From Pseudo-nitzschia pungens (taxonomy: Eukaryota > Bacillariophyta > Bacillariophyceae > Bacillariales > Bacillariaceae), in assembly GCA_037355855.1 (NCBI GenBank), contig CM074763.1:992001-1056000 (forward strand): a DNA stretch of 64,000 nt. Reading direction: 5' to 3'. Below the pieces are notes generated by a model. The model ran no database searches, was not told the DNA's origin, and saw only the letters and a program-made list of their open reading frames with translations. How positions within the stretch are numbered: position 1 is the first letter of the stretch; each line of letters opens with the position of its first letter. Positions 9,535 through 20,554 of this stretch are shown here, piece after piece. Both the position numbers and the translations under genes were made by a program.

Positions 9535-12500
9535 ATGAACTACATAGGCTCGGATTTCAACAGTTCCGGATCGGTCATGGCCAAGGCCGAACTGAAAGCC
9601 GCCCGAACCAAGCGAGGAGAATGTGTGACCTGCGGAAGAAAGTGCTTCCGAAAAAAACTCTTCAAGATGCTCCCGCTGGACGTGGAGGGAAAAGTTCTGA
9701 ACGGACGGTGCCTCAACTGCAAACCCCTTCATTTGAAAGACATCTCCATGTCTTCGTTCAAACTGAAATCCAATCCCCATCTCGACCCAAAGTCGCCGTA
9801 TCCCAAATTTGGTGCCAGTGCTCTCGGCCACAACAGCAGCAACCATCATCATGCTGAACGCGCAAGACTGCACAGGAAGAACAGCTCGAGCAAACTTCAA
9901 CTACAGGACTCCCAACCGTCGAATCATCGTCATCATGCTCAGTACAACCCTCATGATAATCTGCGGAAATGTAAGAGCAGCCAGGGTGTCGCAGATAGAG
10001 GACGAGAAGGAGAGAAACCATCCCAGCCGGGACGCACCAAATCCACTCCACCTCCCCATATCTACGACCGGAACGGCAGTAGCAGTATCAGCAACAATTT
10101 CAATATCAACAATGCCAACCAGCACAGCAGCACCCACAGCAATGGAACTGCAAGCACCTCTCTCACTACCCGACCAAGTTTTGCTTCGTCCTCCTTGAAT
10201 GCACCTCGCACAAGTCCAAGCAACAGCTCCACTCGATCGATGGGGAGTTCGTCTTCCTCTGCCGCTGCCGGGGCGGCCCCCCGTCCCCCTCTCTCAACTT
10301 GCAACAGCAATGGCAGCAACAGGAGTCTCGCATTAGGCAGGTTTGAAAAGAACGCTTCCCAGCCTGTAGAAATCAGCTGGACGCCACCAACCCCACTCGA
10401 CTTTGACGATAATGCCATTGTCGCAAGCGATACCATCAGATCCAAACACGAATCCGAGAACAACCTTGTGGTCCGCCCACCTTCACGTTTGAACTCTCTC
10501 AAGACCATTCATTCGACATCCAGCAAGCAGCCTTCGCCACCCACCCGCGAAGAACTCGAACACGCTGCTCTGACTCTGATGGCAGCACAGCAACATGGAT
10601 TTACGGGAGCCGGAAAGTTGTCCGACATTTTTGACGAGCTTGCAAATTCTAGTAGAAATCTCGCTTCCGAAAAGAAACATGAAGATGAAGAACATGCAAG
10701 AAACATCCTGGCCACTAGAGGACACGGACGAGAACAAGAAAGTGGTATATTGGAATCGGATGGCTTCGTCCCCCATACGATTTCGACCTCTGCCGTCCAA
10801 GAAAATGACGAAGACCTAGGATCTCCCAAATATAACCAACCGCTGCTCAACCGTGGAGGAAGCTTTCAACCGCGATACGGTCAGGGACATAGCCGGCCCG
10901 GTATCGGAACAAATGTATACACAACCAGTAATCGAACCCTCAGTTCTATGTCTTCCATTGGAGAAGAGGACCACTTGTCGATCCATCAGAGTTTACAAGA
11001 ACCACCGCAAAGTACCCAACCACAGCCCAGTCGAATGGGAAGTTTCTCAAAGATTCGGAGCAGTCGAACACTGGGATCCTTGTCAACCATCGAGGTGATA
11101 AATGAGGAAGAGACAGAGATCGATGTCCAATCGTCCCTTGGTGACATTAGCACCGGATCGTTTTCTGTAGATCGGCTTTCCATTTCTACCCCAGCGCAGG
11201 ATGAGTCACTCCGGTCAATTAATGACCAAGATAATCACTTAGACACTGGGAGTACGTGTACGTCCCTCTCCCTGGCAAAGAGAAGAAGAGTTTCCTTGGA
11301 CAGTGATAGCAACAGTAATACCAGCAAGAGCAACTGTGGAGAGGAAGGTTCCCATCCTTTCCAGGAGCACTTGAAGCATTTACGAGAATTCCTCAGACTC
11401 ACCCAAACAGACACAAAAGGTGCTGGAATTACTGTCGGAGATGGAACCACAAAATTACGTACGCGAAGACGAAGAAGTAGGTCTGTGCGAGATGGAAACT
11501 GTCTTGACTTCGATTGAGTCGCACAAGGATGTTCGAGAAGTACAATTGTGGGGATGTCGAGCACTTTGGAACCTTAGCTCATCCACAGCTCAAGCCCAGC
11601 ACAATCTGGTTCGAGCGGGAGCGGCAGATGTCATAACGCGTGCTATGAAACGATTCCTCAAGAACGGTGAAGATCTTCAAGAATGGGCAATCGCTGCCCT
11701 TTCCAACCTTGCTGCAAATCCCTCAAACACGAACACTTTGGTGGGAAAAAGTGACGATGCAGTTGAGGGCATCATTGCGGTCATGGGACAATATTCTGGG
11801 AATGCTGGAGTCCAGACGAAGGGTTGCGAGGCAATCACAAACCTCGCTTCACACGAAGATCCATTGCTTCGACTCAAGATAATGGAGAAGGGAGCCGGTG
11901 AAGCAATCCTCTTCAATTCGATGGCCATGCACGCGGGAAACCCAGCTGTTCAAGCGTCGGCTCTGTCAGCGGTACGGAATCTATGTGCCGAATGCGAAGA
12001 AAACCAGATCAAATTTTTAGACCTCGGGGTAGTGGATCCCATGTTGAGTGCCATGCAAAAACATCAATCGTCGGCAAGTGTCCAGGAAGCCGGGGCAGGA
12101 GCGATTTCCATTCTTTCGAGAAGCAACTACGAATGCAAAACGGTCATCGAGGAGAACGGAGGGATCATATTGATATTACGAGCAATCCTCCATCACTCGA
12201 AGACCTCCCTTGACTGTGGACAGTCGAGTTTGATGGAATGGTGCCGCCGTGCTCTGGTTGACTTGGCTCTGGACTTTGGCTATCAAATCAACGTTTCAGC
12301 TTCCTTTCCGTCCGAGAACATCGCGAAGGCAACCGAATTGGTGGAAGGTATAATTAGCACCGTGAGCAGTGTGCCAGAAGACAAAAGAGTTGCAAAAGTA
12401 CAACTGGCGATCACTGCAGCAGTGACAGCAATGGATAACAACGAGAACATTCCTGTCGTCCAAGAAGTCGGATGCTTAATTCTTGCCGGCCTGGCCGAGC

Positions 12501-12796
12501 TCTTCGACGAGGGCGTTGCAACCAATGCAACCCAAACAAAGATGGATATTGTCGATGAAGGAGCCCTCGATGCAATCAATATGGCCATGGTCCTGCACAA
12601 AACTGAGCCAAGAGTTCAGGAACGAGCATGTGCTCTGCTTCTGAGTTTGGCCATCGAAGAAAACCATGCAGCGATGCAGGCCGCCATTGGCGTGCAGCTC
12701 CTTCGAGAAGCAGCCAAGAATTACCCCGACCAGTGCAAAGATCCTGTGACCGAGATAATCAGACTGTTCGGTACCGAAGAGGCCAGCGGAGATTGA
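9535..12796 (+). CDS. Armadillo-repeat protein with N-terminal zinc-ribbon-like motif
   Basis: From ATG 9535 the N-terminus carries CVTCGRKCF...NGRCLNC (about residues 29-62), a four-Cys cluster that could bind zinc. About 500 low-complexity residues rich in Ser, Asn, Thr and His follow. The C-terminal 460 residues are armadillo-type helical repeats with evenly spaced VQLWGCRALWNLS, LQEWAIAALSNLAA, VQTKGCEAITNLA, VQASALSAVRNLCA and VQEAGAGAISILS. The two halves are in different frames. Either an 82-nt intron (11315-11396, GTAATA...TTCCTCAG; phase checks out, 1059 residues) joins them, or there is a +1 shift near 11436 (DTK then VLELLSEM). The intron is simplest, but its branch site is weak and the skipped segment looks helical. 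Likely a cytoplasmic or nuclear scaffold; no specific function can be given. Confidence 0.8.
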
Positions 12797-13183
12797 TGAA
12801 AAGTCTCTCAAAGTGCCAGTCTTATTTCCATGGGCAAACAGTTTAAAGGGTGATTCTATTGCATGCATACATGGGAACGTACACTCCGTTCAGAGCGGAC
12901 CACCAATTAAAACAGGTTTTCGCAAACAGATGAAATCAATAATTGTACTGAATGCTATAACACCACTGTATGAAATACAATTTGTTCAAAAGTAATCTAC
13001 ACGTACTCTTTTACTGTACAACTTCATTAATCTCTTTTTTCACTCGTTCGCAGTCCCATCCTGTTTGAATAGAAGGATGACAAAAATCGGTACCGAATGG
13101 GACCAATACCCAAAGGGTAGTAGAAAGAGATAGTGCTTGGGTTTCCGTCTACTGCTCGGTTCTTTGATCTACAGTGCTACAAC
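12797..13183. other. Convergent 3' intergenic region
   Basis: 387 bases between the 3' ends of the armadillo gene and the PLAC8-like gene. AT-rich, with no open frame of interest. Confidence 0.4.
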
Positions 13184-14060
13184 TCAAACGGTGAGGGGGG
13201 TGCCCTTCGGATGCCCGGTTTCGGAACAACAGACACCCCGGTAGTTTTCGTATTCGCCGGTATGCCGGGCCATCTGGCTGAGTGTGCAGCAGGTGCAAAA
13301 GACTGCGCAACAGAGATCCTCACAGCCACTACAGTTTTGTTCCGGAATGGAATACTGCCGGCGGACACTCTCGCGGGTTTTGCAGAGACTGTAGATGGAC
13401 CACAATCCAAAGAGGGTGCTGCCGATCGCCTTCATCACGGCAATGGGAACGGGGGTCGTTTCCGGTGTGTAGTCCATGGAAGCAATCTCCATGGACGTCG
13501 AGAACATGGTGTAGGCAGCCAGGAGGAGGATCACCACCATGAAGGTGTTCTTGGTCGCTACCTTTGGCCCGGGCTTTCCGAGCCACGTCAACGACATGCG
13601 AGTCATGATCTGTGCCATGGAGATCTTGTCGCACCAACAGGCGCAGCAGAGGGACGGGTGGCAGATTCCGAGGGAGAAACAGTCGAAGAGGCCGTCCTTC
13701 CATCTTCCGGTGGGTGCCTGGAGGCGATCGCCTTTGGCGGTTCCGGGAAGGGGTACGTAAAAGGTCTGGCCCTCCACGACTCCGCCTTGTGGCTGGAAAG
13801 CGAAACGGAGAGATTGCAAAGAGATGATGGATTAGTAATAGTAGCTTGGGCGCGAAGTTCTTCTGCGGGCAGTTCTGTGCGCAGTCGTGTGTTGCTGTCT
13901 GGCAAATACGTACAACTTCGCAGGTAAATGGACGACTCTTGTCGTCGTTGAGGTAGGCTTCAAAGGTGTAACCCTCTGGGAGAGTAGATGGTGCCGTGAC
14001 GCTGACCATCATGGGCTGCACTTCTTCGCCGCTGGCATGTTTGTATTCCGTTGAGGCCAT
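13184..14060 (-). CDS. Cys-rich PLAC8-like membrane protein (two exons)
   Basis: Exon 1 (13914-14060) encodes MASTEYKHASGEEVQPM and a hydrophilic stretch ending FTCEV. A 121-nt intron (13793-13913, GTACGT...TTTCCAG) joins it in phase 0 to exon 2 (13184-13792), giving FTCEV-PQGGVVEGQTFYVPL, a coherent beta-like N-terminal module. Then comes DCFSLGICHPSLCCACWC, a PLAC8-type cysteine cluster. Two likely membrane segments follow (TFMVVILLLAAYTMF and the stretch around MKAIGSTLFGLWSIY), and a second cluster CEDLCCAVFCTCC lies near the C-terminus. Total 251 residues. PLAC8 proteins are small membrane proteins linked in other eukaryotes to metal handling or organ size, but no role can be inferred here. 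The PLAC8 assignment rests on the Cys pattern and is moderately sure; the gene structure is solid. Confidence 0.75.
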
Positions 14061-15368
14061 GGTGATAGGATTGCTTTTCTTTGTTGATCTTGGCTATGAG
14101 TTAGGAAATCTTGTTTCGGTAGAGAACAAGCACTTTGTTTCCCTATCTTGTTGTTGCGATTGTGTGGTGACACGAGAGCTTCGTTTCGATGATCGATGAT
14201 CGATGATCGATAGTGGATTCGTGCGCCGGCGATATTCCATATTCACGGTGTCGGCGATGCACGGGTTCCCGTAATTATTCACTGAGTCTCCCTCCGAAAG
14301 ACGTCGTTTTCTTGGATGAAGAAGCCTCGCTTGCTTGGACATCTCCGTTCAATGATCAATTTATTGTTGCCGCAAGCAGGAACAAAAATTTCGTTCAAAT
14401 CATCGCGGTATGCAAGCATGTGTGCGCGGTGAACGGAATGTTTTCCGATGCACGATTAACATTTGTAATGGTGGCGCAAGGCGGGCGATGATACAACAGA
14501 ACTTCTACTATCACAAACTAGTATTACCGGTATGTGATTACTTTTATCTTCGAAACACGTGTCAAAGCAGAGTCCGCTGTTCATCACCATAAAATTACCA
14601 GCAAATGCTAATTACTCCATTTTCATTCTTGCACAGAGTATGACAGGTTTGCACTATAGGCAGCAAACAGGAGGCGATAATAATAAGAAATGCTTCTATT
14701 GCTGTACGTGTAGTAGTTTCGGTAAATTCCTTGCTGATCCAGCTTCTTAATTCTTCTCAAGGAGCAAGAACCAAGAAGCAGGAGGGAACATTGAATTCAT
14801 CTCTTGTTTGATTTCTTTCTACTCTCTGTAATCAATTCAGAGGCTTCAAAAACGATTTTGGTTCTTTTCACTCGTGTGATTTGCAAGCATCTGTCGATTA
14901 ATAATATGAATAATGGCAAACTTGAAACTATTATGCTACAATCAATCATAAAAAGTCAAGAGAGAAAGTGATAGCATGATACCGTAACCTTACTAAGTAC
15001 GTAGTAATTACCGTTCACCGTAACGTAGTAGTTACTTTATTTTCGTCGCAAGATTGATTTCAGTCTCGAGTTTCAAAGAAAGGATTTTCAACGAAAGATT
15101 CTTCGGATATCTCGAGATCACCCCACAAAGTTACGTACGTTATGTCAAAGTAAAAGAGAGAGTCAGCGGTAATTACGTAACTTAGGCGAAGGCAAGAAAC
15201 ATCAAAACCGACGAAGGATACGACGATCGATGATCGTTCGTGGTGGCTTGATCAAAACAGACCGAACAACGATCACTCTCAACAGATCGGCGCTTCGAAA
15301 GAAGAATCAATCCCAAGACATTGAAACAACGAGATCACATAAATCACACAACAGACAGAACCAATAGC
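14061..15368. promoter_or_regulatory. Divergent intergenic region PLAC8-like / bilin reductase
   Basis: 1.3 kb with no supportable gene. It holds a TCGATGA tandem repeat (14187-14213) in or near the PLAC8-like 5' UTR and an ACCGTAACCTTACT motif at 14981-14994. A run of GTACGTAGTAATTAC-like partly palindromic DNA at 14995-15040 lies about 350 bp before the bilin reductase ATG. Confidence 0.4.
14187..14213. repeat. Short tandem repeat (CGATGAT)n
   Basis: About three and a half units of CGATGAT in tandem, about 130 bp upstream of the PLAC8-like start. Each unit contains the palindrome ATCGAT. Confidence 0.7.
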
Positions 15369-16550
15369 ATGGTGTGCAATCGCTCAACATCAATTCTTCG
15401 CGGCGAGGGCGTTGCTCTTGCGTCGCTCCTGCTCGTGGCATTGCTCGTAGACACCGTCGCTTTCACCGCGAACAGCGGATCCGGTCTAGCGACGAGAAAA
15501 ATCTTGTTTAAAGAAAAGGTCCCTTGCGATCTGGGATTCCAGCTGCAGAAGAACACGATACACCGATCACGGGTGAATCGGGTGTCTGCAACGATCGCAA
15601 ATAATAATGACGATGGTAGCGAATCGACGTCTGTGGCGTCGTCGACCGGTGCCGTTGGTCTGTACAAAAAATTTGCCGATTACGCGGTGGAAAAATTGCT
15701 GGAAACGGGCTGGCTGCAAAGCGACGAGACGGTCCCTCCGGATCTGTCGGGAAATCAGGCCCCCGCGAAGGGGAGCAAAACCGAATCGATCGTTCGAATA
15801 ACGACCAAAGCCTTGGTTCCCAAAGCCCAGAGTGACGACGAGGACGAGGGTGGCCACCTGGTGCGATACGCCCGAATCACATTGTTGGAAACCGTTCCCG
15901 TTTCTTCGGAAGTCGACGGAATGATATCTCCCCATGGGATTCAGGTGTTGAACTTTGTGGTGTTGCCCAATGCCGACACCACTCTGCCCGTATTAGGAAT
16001 CGATTTGGTGTCCCTGCCCGCATCAAAGAACTTGCTGTTGCTGGATGCCCAACCGATGGCAGTGCCGAATCCTCACGAAAGCCACTGGGAGGAATGGTAC
16101 AACCAGCACGTGAGAGTCGAAGCCGACGTTCCGGATGAGGAAAACGAAGAAGCCCTCAAGTATGCCTGGGGCGGGGACTTTCCCGAGGCAGTGAAGCAGT
16201 ATGTATCCAAATATGCGCTCTGGACGAGGCTGCAGAATTTTTCTGAAGGTACTAACGAGAATGAAAACGGAGCGAACGATGCGAAACCTTCGAGTGGGAG
16301 TACAAACACACCCGCCGTGGACGCCATTCAGGAGGGCATTTTTGTCGCGTTTCAGGATCACCTCGATGCCTATCTAGAGTTGTTGGGTCGATACACAGGC
16401 GATATAGAGGCCGTTCGGGGAGACAATCACCAACCTTCGTACCTTGATTATCGAAGAAACAACGATCCAGCCAAACCTATGCTCAATGCATTGTATGGAC
16501 GTGAATGGACTCAGACACTGTTGGACAACGTCTTGTTTCCTCAAGACTAA
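15369..16550 (+). CDS. Ferredoxin-dependent bilin reductase, predicted plastid-targeted
   Basis: 393 residues from the first ATG (15369). Residues 1-35 form a signal peptide with a hydrophobic core (VALASLLLVALLV) ending DTVAF-TANS, which fits the ASAF-like cleavage site of diatom plastid precursors (Phe at +1). The mature part matches the Fe-dependent bilin reductase family: YARITLLE, then VLNFVVLPNADTTLPVLGID (the acidic residue in GxDLV is the conserved catalytic Asp), LLLLDAQPM, KYALWTRL, DHLDAYLELL, and the C-terminal DPAKPMLNALYGREW. The family reduces biliverdin IXalpha to open-chain bilins in plastids or cyanobacteria with electrons from ferredoxin. I cannot tell PcyA, PebA, PebB and HY2 types apart by eye; the C-terminal DPAKPML resembles PebB/HY2 more than PcyA. 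Acidic low-complexity linkers (residues 75-85, 295-315) are unusual. The family call is strong. Confidence 0.85.
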   Translation: MVCNRSTSILRGEGVALASLLLVALLVDTVAFTANSGSGLATRKILFKEKVPCDLGFQLQKNTIHRSRVNRVSATIANNNDDGSESTSVASSTGAVGLYKKFADYAVEKLLETGWLQSDETVPPDLSGNQAPAKGSKTESIVRITTKALVPKAQSDDEDEGGHLVRYARITLLETVPVSSEVDGMISPHGIQVLNFVVLPNADTTLPVLGIDLVSLPASKNLLLLDAQPMAVPNPHESHWEEWYNQHVRVEADVPDEENEEALKYAWGGDFPEAVKQYVSKYALWTRLQNFSEGTNENENGANDAKPSSGSTNTPAVDAIQEGIFVAFQDHLDAYLELLGRYTGDIEAVRGDNHQPSYLDYRRNNDPAKPMLNALYGREWTQTLLDNVLFPQD

Positions 16551-16750
16551 CAAATACGGAACGATCAGACAAGAAATCTCGATCATTTACACATTCTTTT
16601 CTTCGACTATAAATATTTACTTTCCCCAGTTTTGTTGGCACGATCCAAACGCCTTTCTCCCACCATTTCTAGTTGTTCCTCTTTGAGACACGAGGAGTCC
16701 TTTTTCATTCCCGAAATTCGGCAACATATCGCATAATGCATGCCTACAAC

Positions 16751-17248
16751 TCAAGACGTCCTTGTCGTCTCGATGAAGTTGTCTAGTTCTAGGAACTGGG
16801 CAACAACCTCGTTGCTCGCCACCCCCCTTCGAACCAAGACCTCGTTCAAAAATTCTCGAAGTTGTTCCAATCGGTTTTTCGCAAAGTCCTCGTTCTGAGA
16901 ACAGAGGCAACCACTACCCGGAGGGAACTCGATGGGTTGGTCGTCTGGTGTACCGACTCTGACAGATCGAGGCAGGTTGTGGTACAACCACTTGAATTGA
17001 GAATACCGCCGATACACCACCTTTGGATCGTGTCGTCCACACAAGATCTCGACTTTGTAATAATAGGCTGGAAAATCCGTTTTGGCGCCAAGGTTATTCA
17101 AGGGCAAAGAGCCGTCACTATCGGCAGCAATACTGTTCGGTGGCGATGCGAATCGCTCGAAACGATCCAGACGTACTGTGTAAAAAGTGTCTTGATATCT
17201 CGGAGACCAATCCTCCGGCTCGAGATACATCACCGGTCTTTCTTCCAT
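16751..17248 (-). CDS. Small PX-domain (phox homology) protein
   Basis: 165 residues, nearly all PX domain: YYKVEILCGRHDPKVVYRRY (residues 64-83) with the RRYSQF motif whose Arg contacts the phosphoinositide, then WLYHNLP, a Pro-rich loop IEFPPGSG, and NRLEQLREFLNEVL as the last helix. PX domains bind phosphatidylinositol 3-phosphate on endosomes, and minimal proteins like this resemble short sorting nexins. No BAR or other domain is visible downstream, so it is either a minimal sorting-nexin-like protein or one whose other exons I cannot see. The ATG at 17248 follows a CCACAATGG context. It converges with the bilin reductase, 200 bp away. Confidence 0.85.
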   Translation of the reverse strand: MEERPVMYLEPEDWSPRYQDTFYTVRLDRFERFASPPNSIAADSDGSLPLNNLGAKTDFPAYYYKVEILCGRHDPKVVYRRYSQFKWLYHNLPRSVRVGTPDDQPIEFPPGSGCLCSQNEDFAKNRLEQLREFLNEVLVRRGVASNEVVAQFLELDNFIETTRTS

Positions 17249-18973
17249 TGTGGATACAAATTAAGTCTTTCTCAAAGCAATACCTTGCGGAGTTGTCGGA
17301 CTAGCGACTAACTCTTGTTATGTTCTTTTTGACTGATTGCGATGGTTTCTGTGTCGTCCTCTTCAGGATTGATCAAGTTGTACGATTCTGTGTAATGCTC
17401 GACGTGCTGTGTGCCAATTGCGAACTGCCGCCCAAATCCCGAAGTGGTGCGGAAAAAAAATACTTCGTACTTCGTAGTAGTGAGAAGCAGAAGTACGTAC
17501 AGGGTTACTCGTAGCAGCCATCACACCTAAAGATGACACCTACCGTATCTCATTGGTGGAAGTAGAAGAAAGCTACCATCACCATGTGAACCGACGGGAT
17601 TTTGCAGTAAGGTTTGATCATCAATCAGAAAATCATCCCCTACTTCTCTTGTGTTACACATTACCGATACCTTCTTCCACCACAAAGAGATTTCAATTTC
17701 AATTTCATTCATCAACAGGGGCAGTGCTGGAGTTATAACTGCTGGTGTGTAGTACTACTAGTAATACTAGTAGTAGTAGTATTCTTGTTGGTGCGTCCTA
17801 CCAGTATGAGGGGGGGTTGGTGCTGCGGTACAGAGGAACTGTCTCAAAAACAAGTGTGGTAAATGAAAGACTGACCATTGAGTCCAAAGATTGATTCCAG
17901 TCAATCTTACAAGCTAATCAAAATACCCAAACGAGGTATTTCTGTAGTCTGGTGAGACTGAAGCTGACAGGCGTTTAGTATACTAGAGAAATCTTCACTC
18001 TTATTCAGAATAGAAGGATCAGCATTACTGCCGGACAAAGAAGCCTCAGAAGTCCCAATCTTCAGTAATTTAAGCTTATTTTTGCAGCACCCCCAAGTTG
18101 GTACTAGACTACACTTGCAGTTTAATGTGCTGGATACATCAAGGGGCACGAGAGTTGTCAAAGGTTACCCCCATACTGTTTTTGTTCTTGCTGCGAAACT
18201 TTCCAACCCCTTTGACAAAAAGACTACAACTAGCACTAACGAAATGACTGTGGTCTGATGGCCCAAAAAGTTGAATCCTGAGGAATATTTTTGTCAGTCG
18301 TTCCTGAAACAAGTCTCCCGTTGCTGCACTCCCTCTGTCTCAGTAGCGGTTTGCATTTAGTTCAGATTGTGGATTGAGTTGAAGCGAAAGAACAATTACA
18401 CGGAGAATGTCTTTTTCAGCATCATCTCATGTTTTAAAATAGCATTGAATCGTAATTTTTTTGATCTTTCTAGAAAACAGGTTTCCATGTTAGACGCAAA
18501 GGAAGACAAATCAAAACGACAGAAGCCGCATCCAACATAACAACAAAATATTTCTTTCTATTGGTGAGAGTAAGACAGCGAAGAAGCTACGAAGAGAAAT
18601 TTATTTTACGACATAGTGCATGACCTCTCTGCTTCGTTTAGAAAAGAAGGCCGAATTTAATTGAAACCTCGTGGTGATGTCAAACGATTGTAACTGGCCT
18701 GGTAGACATTGCTTGTCGACAAGCTCTGTGGTGGATTGCCGATTGTCGAATTTCTTTTCTGCTACAAAAGTTGCTGTGCATTTGTTGATAGGGAAGAAGA
18801 TGGTCCTGCTATAACGATAAGTTTTGCCGAAAGAAGGACATCGTACCAGAAAGGACAACTGCGTTTTCGTCGGCAGAATAGCAGATCAACGCAATGCAAA
18901 CCACAGAATATTGCGAGAACAGGAAATGGTTGGTTCCAAAAGAGTTGTGGAATGAATGAAATCCCAGAGAAGC
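17249..18973. other. Long intergenic region, PX gene to MFS gene
   Basis: 1.7 kb with only short, family-less open frames. It contains a CTAGTAG-type trinucleotide tract at about 17750-17785. Polypyrimidine-rich stretches occur but no splice-linked coding potential was found. Confidence 0.35.
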
Positions 18974-20554
18974 TCAGTCTTGCACAGATCCAGCGGCATT
19001 GTCTTGTTCATTATCATCATCTGCGTTGCTTTGACTGCTGCTGCTTTGGTTGGAGCACTCCGGTAACATACTGCCGAACCCGAGACTACATGTCCGGACG
19101 AGTATGCTACCAACGAGATGAACAATCAGCATACAAAAAACCGATTCTGCTGTAAAGTGGTACATTTTTCTGGATCCAAAACGGTGCATTGCGAAGCCTC
19201 CAAATACAGAACCAATGGTAGCTCCCACGGCATTGTACAGCATTTGTACAACCGAGGGAATCGTTGTGCTCCATAAACCTCCCTTGCTTTTGTCTATCAA
19301 AACTTTTGAAACATCCGTAGTCACGATCCAAAAGGTAGCGAATGTTACTCCGTGCATTGACTCTAGCGCAAGGATCCACCACTTCGTAGATGGGGTCAGC
19401 AAGGTATATCCGTAAACGCGTACCACAAAACATGTCATGGATAGGAGGAACATCCCATCCGATCCAAGAAATTTCAAGATCGAAGAAGCGTACCAAAAGA
19501 TCGGAAGTTCAAAAAGCACGTTCACTCCGACGCTTAGTCCACAGAGAAGTGTAGAGGCATTTAGATCATTCACCATATAGAGGAACAGCAGACGCTCGAC
19601 CGTTGCCATTGCGGCCCCCATCACGATGACTTCAACAAAAAACAACAATACCCTCGGTTGAAGTACAAGAAAAAGGAGATCTCTGATGTCTCCCACCTGA
19701 TCATCCTCGGTGATGCCATCTTCGGCAGCTTCATTCTCGACAATCAACTCTTCATCGGACCCGTTTTGTTGGTTGGTCCTTTCTTGGTCGTCGACAGTAT
19801 TGATAGTGTCGGGTATAAAATATGTTACTAATAGGATCATCAATATGCTAAGAGCGCCAAACATGATGAAGTTCCAATCAAACCCATAATGATCGGTGAC
19901 CCATCCCATTATAATAGATCCCAAGCCCCACGAAATACTCGCATATAGTCGATAGCGTCCATAAAGCAGCTTATTTTCCGTCCCAAGTAACTCCAGAGTG
20001 TATGAGTCCAGGATGGCGCCGTTCGAAACGAAAAGTTGAGCTCCAATCGACACGATCAATATTCGGAAAAAAGATTCGGTCACATACGGCACCGCCAACA
20101 AGAGCAAAATAGCGGTCCCTCCAGATTTCGTCCAAATCCAAACTTGTTTGCGGCAACGAAACCGGTCGGCGACAAATCCCCAAAAGACCATGCTGATTGT
20201 GGGTGTGAAAGTTCGCAATCCTTCAATCACACCAATCTGTTGGGTATTCAGACCGTGGTTGTTGTAATAAATCGCACTGAACCGCCCCCATGCAGAACTT
20301 CCCAATGCGTCGAGAAAGTAGAGGGCTTTGATCAACAAAGAATCTTTCAGCTCTAGTCCATCATACAGAGTAGGAAGTCCTTGATCACTGCCGTTGCCTT
20401 CGCTGCCATCAACCGTAGCAATTCCGTCGTTGCATGTCAATGAGCTATCCCTGTCTCCACAGATCTGGTTCCCGTCGACGAATTCCAGTGATAAAAGAGG
20501 TTCCTGCAAAGAACGTGCAAGTTCGTCCACATTTGTTGGTTCGTCTATGATCAT
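18974..20554 (-). CDS. MFS transporter (MFS_1-like / LacY-type fold)
   Basis: 526 residues in one exon. A hydrophilic N-terminus (residues 1-68, with EPLLSLE, a dileucine-like acidic motif) precedes twelve predicted membrane segments. The first half includes GVIEGLRTFTPTISMVFWGF, ADRFRCRK (the MFS loop 2-3 motif) and RYRLYASISWGLGSIIMGWV. A charged central loop is rich in Asp/Glu (residues 255-290). The second half carries GLSVGVNVLFELPIFWYAS and WILALESMHGVTFATFW. The loop and helix pattern fits the MFS_1-like family (MFSD6 / nucleoside:H+ symporter-like), but the substrate is unknown. The N-terminal dileucine suggests vacuolar or endosomal sorting (inference). ATG 20554 lies about 100 bp from a TAACCTTACCGTAATTAC motif. 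Confidence 0.88.
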   Translation of the reverse strand: MIIDEPTNVDELARSLQEPLLSLEFVDGNQICGDRDSSLTCNDGIATVDGSEGNGSDQGLPTLYDGLELKDSLLIKALYFLDALGSSAWGRFSAIYYNNHGLNTQQIGVIEGLRTFTPTISMVFWGFVADRFRCRKQVWIWTKSGGTAILLLLAVPYVTESFFRILIVSIGAQLFVSNGAILDSYTLELLGTENKLLYGRYRLYASISWGLGSIIMGWVTDHYGFDWNFIMFGALSILMILLVTYFIPDTINTVDDQERTNQQNGSDEELIVENEAAEDGITEDDQVGDIRDLLFLVLQPRVLLFFVEVIVMGAAMATVERLLFLYMVNDLNASTLLCGLSVGVNVLFELPIFWYASSILKFLGSDGMFLLSMTCFVVRVYGYTLLTPSTKWWILALESMHGVTFATFWIVTTDVSKVLIDKSKGGLWSTTIPSVVQMLYNAVGATIGSVFGGFAMHRFGSRKMYHFTAESVFCMLIVHLVGSILVRTCSLGFGSMLPECSNQSSSSQSNADDDNEQDNAAGSVQD

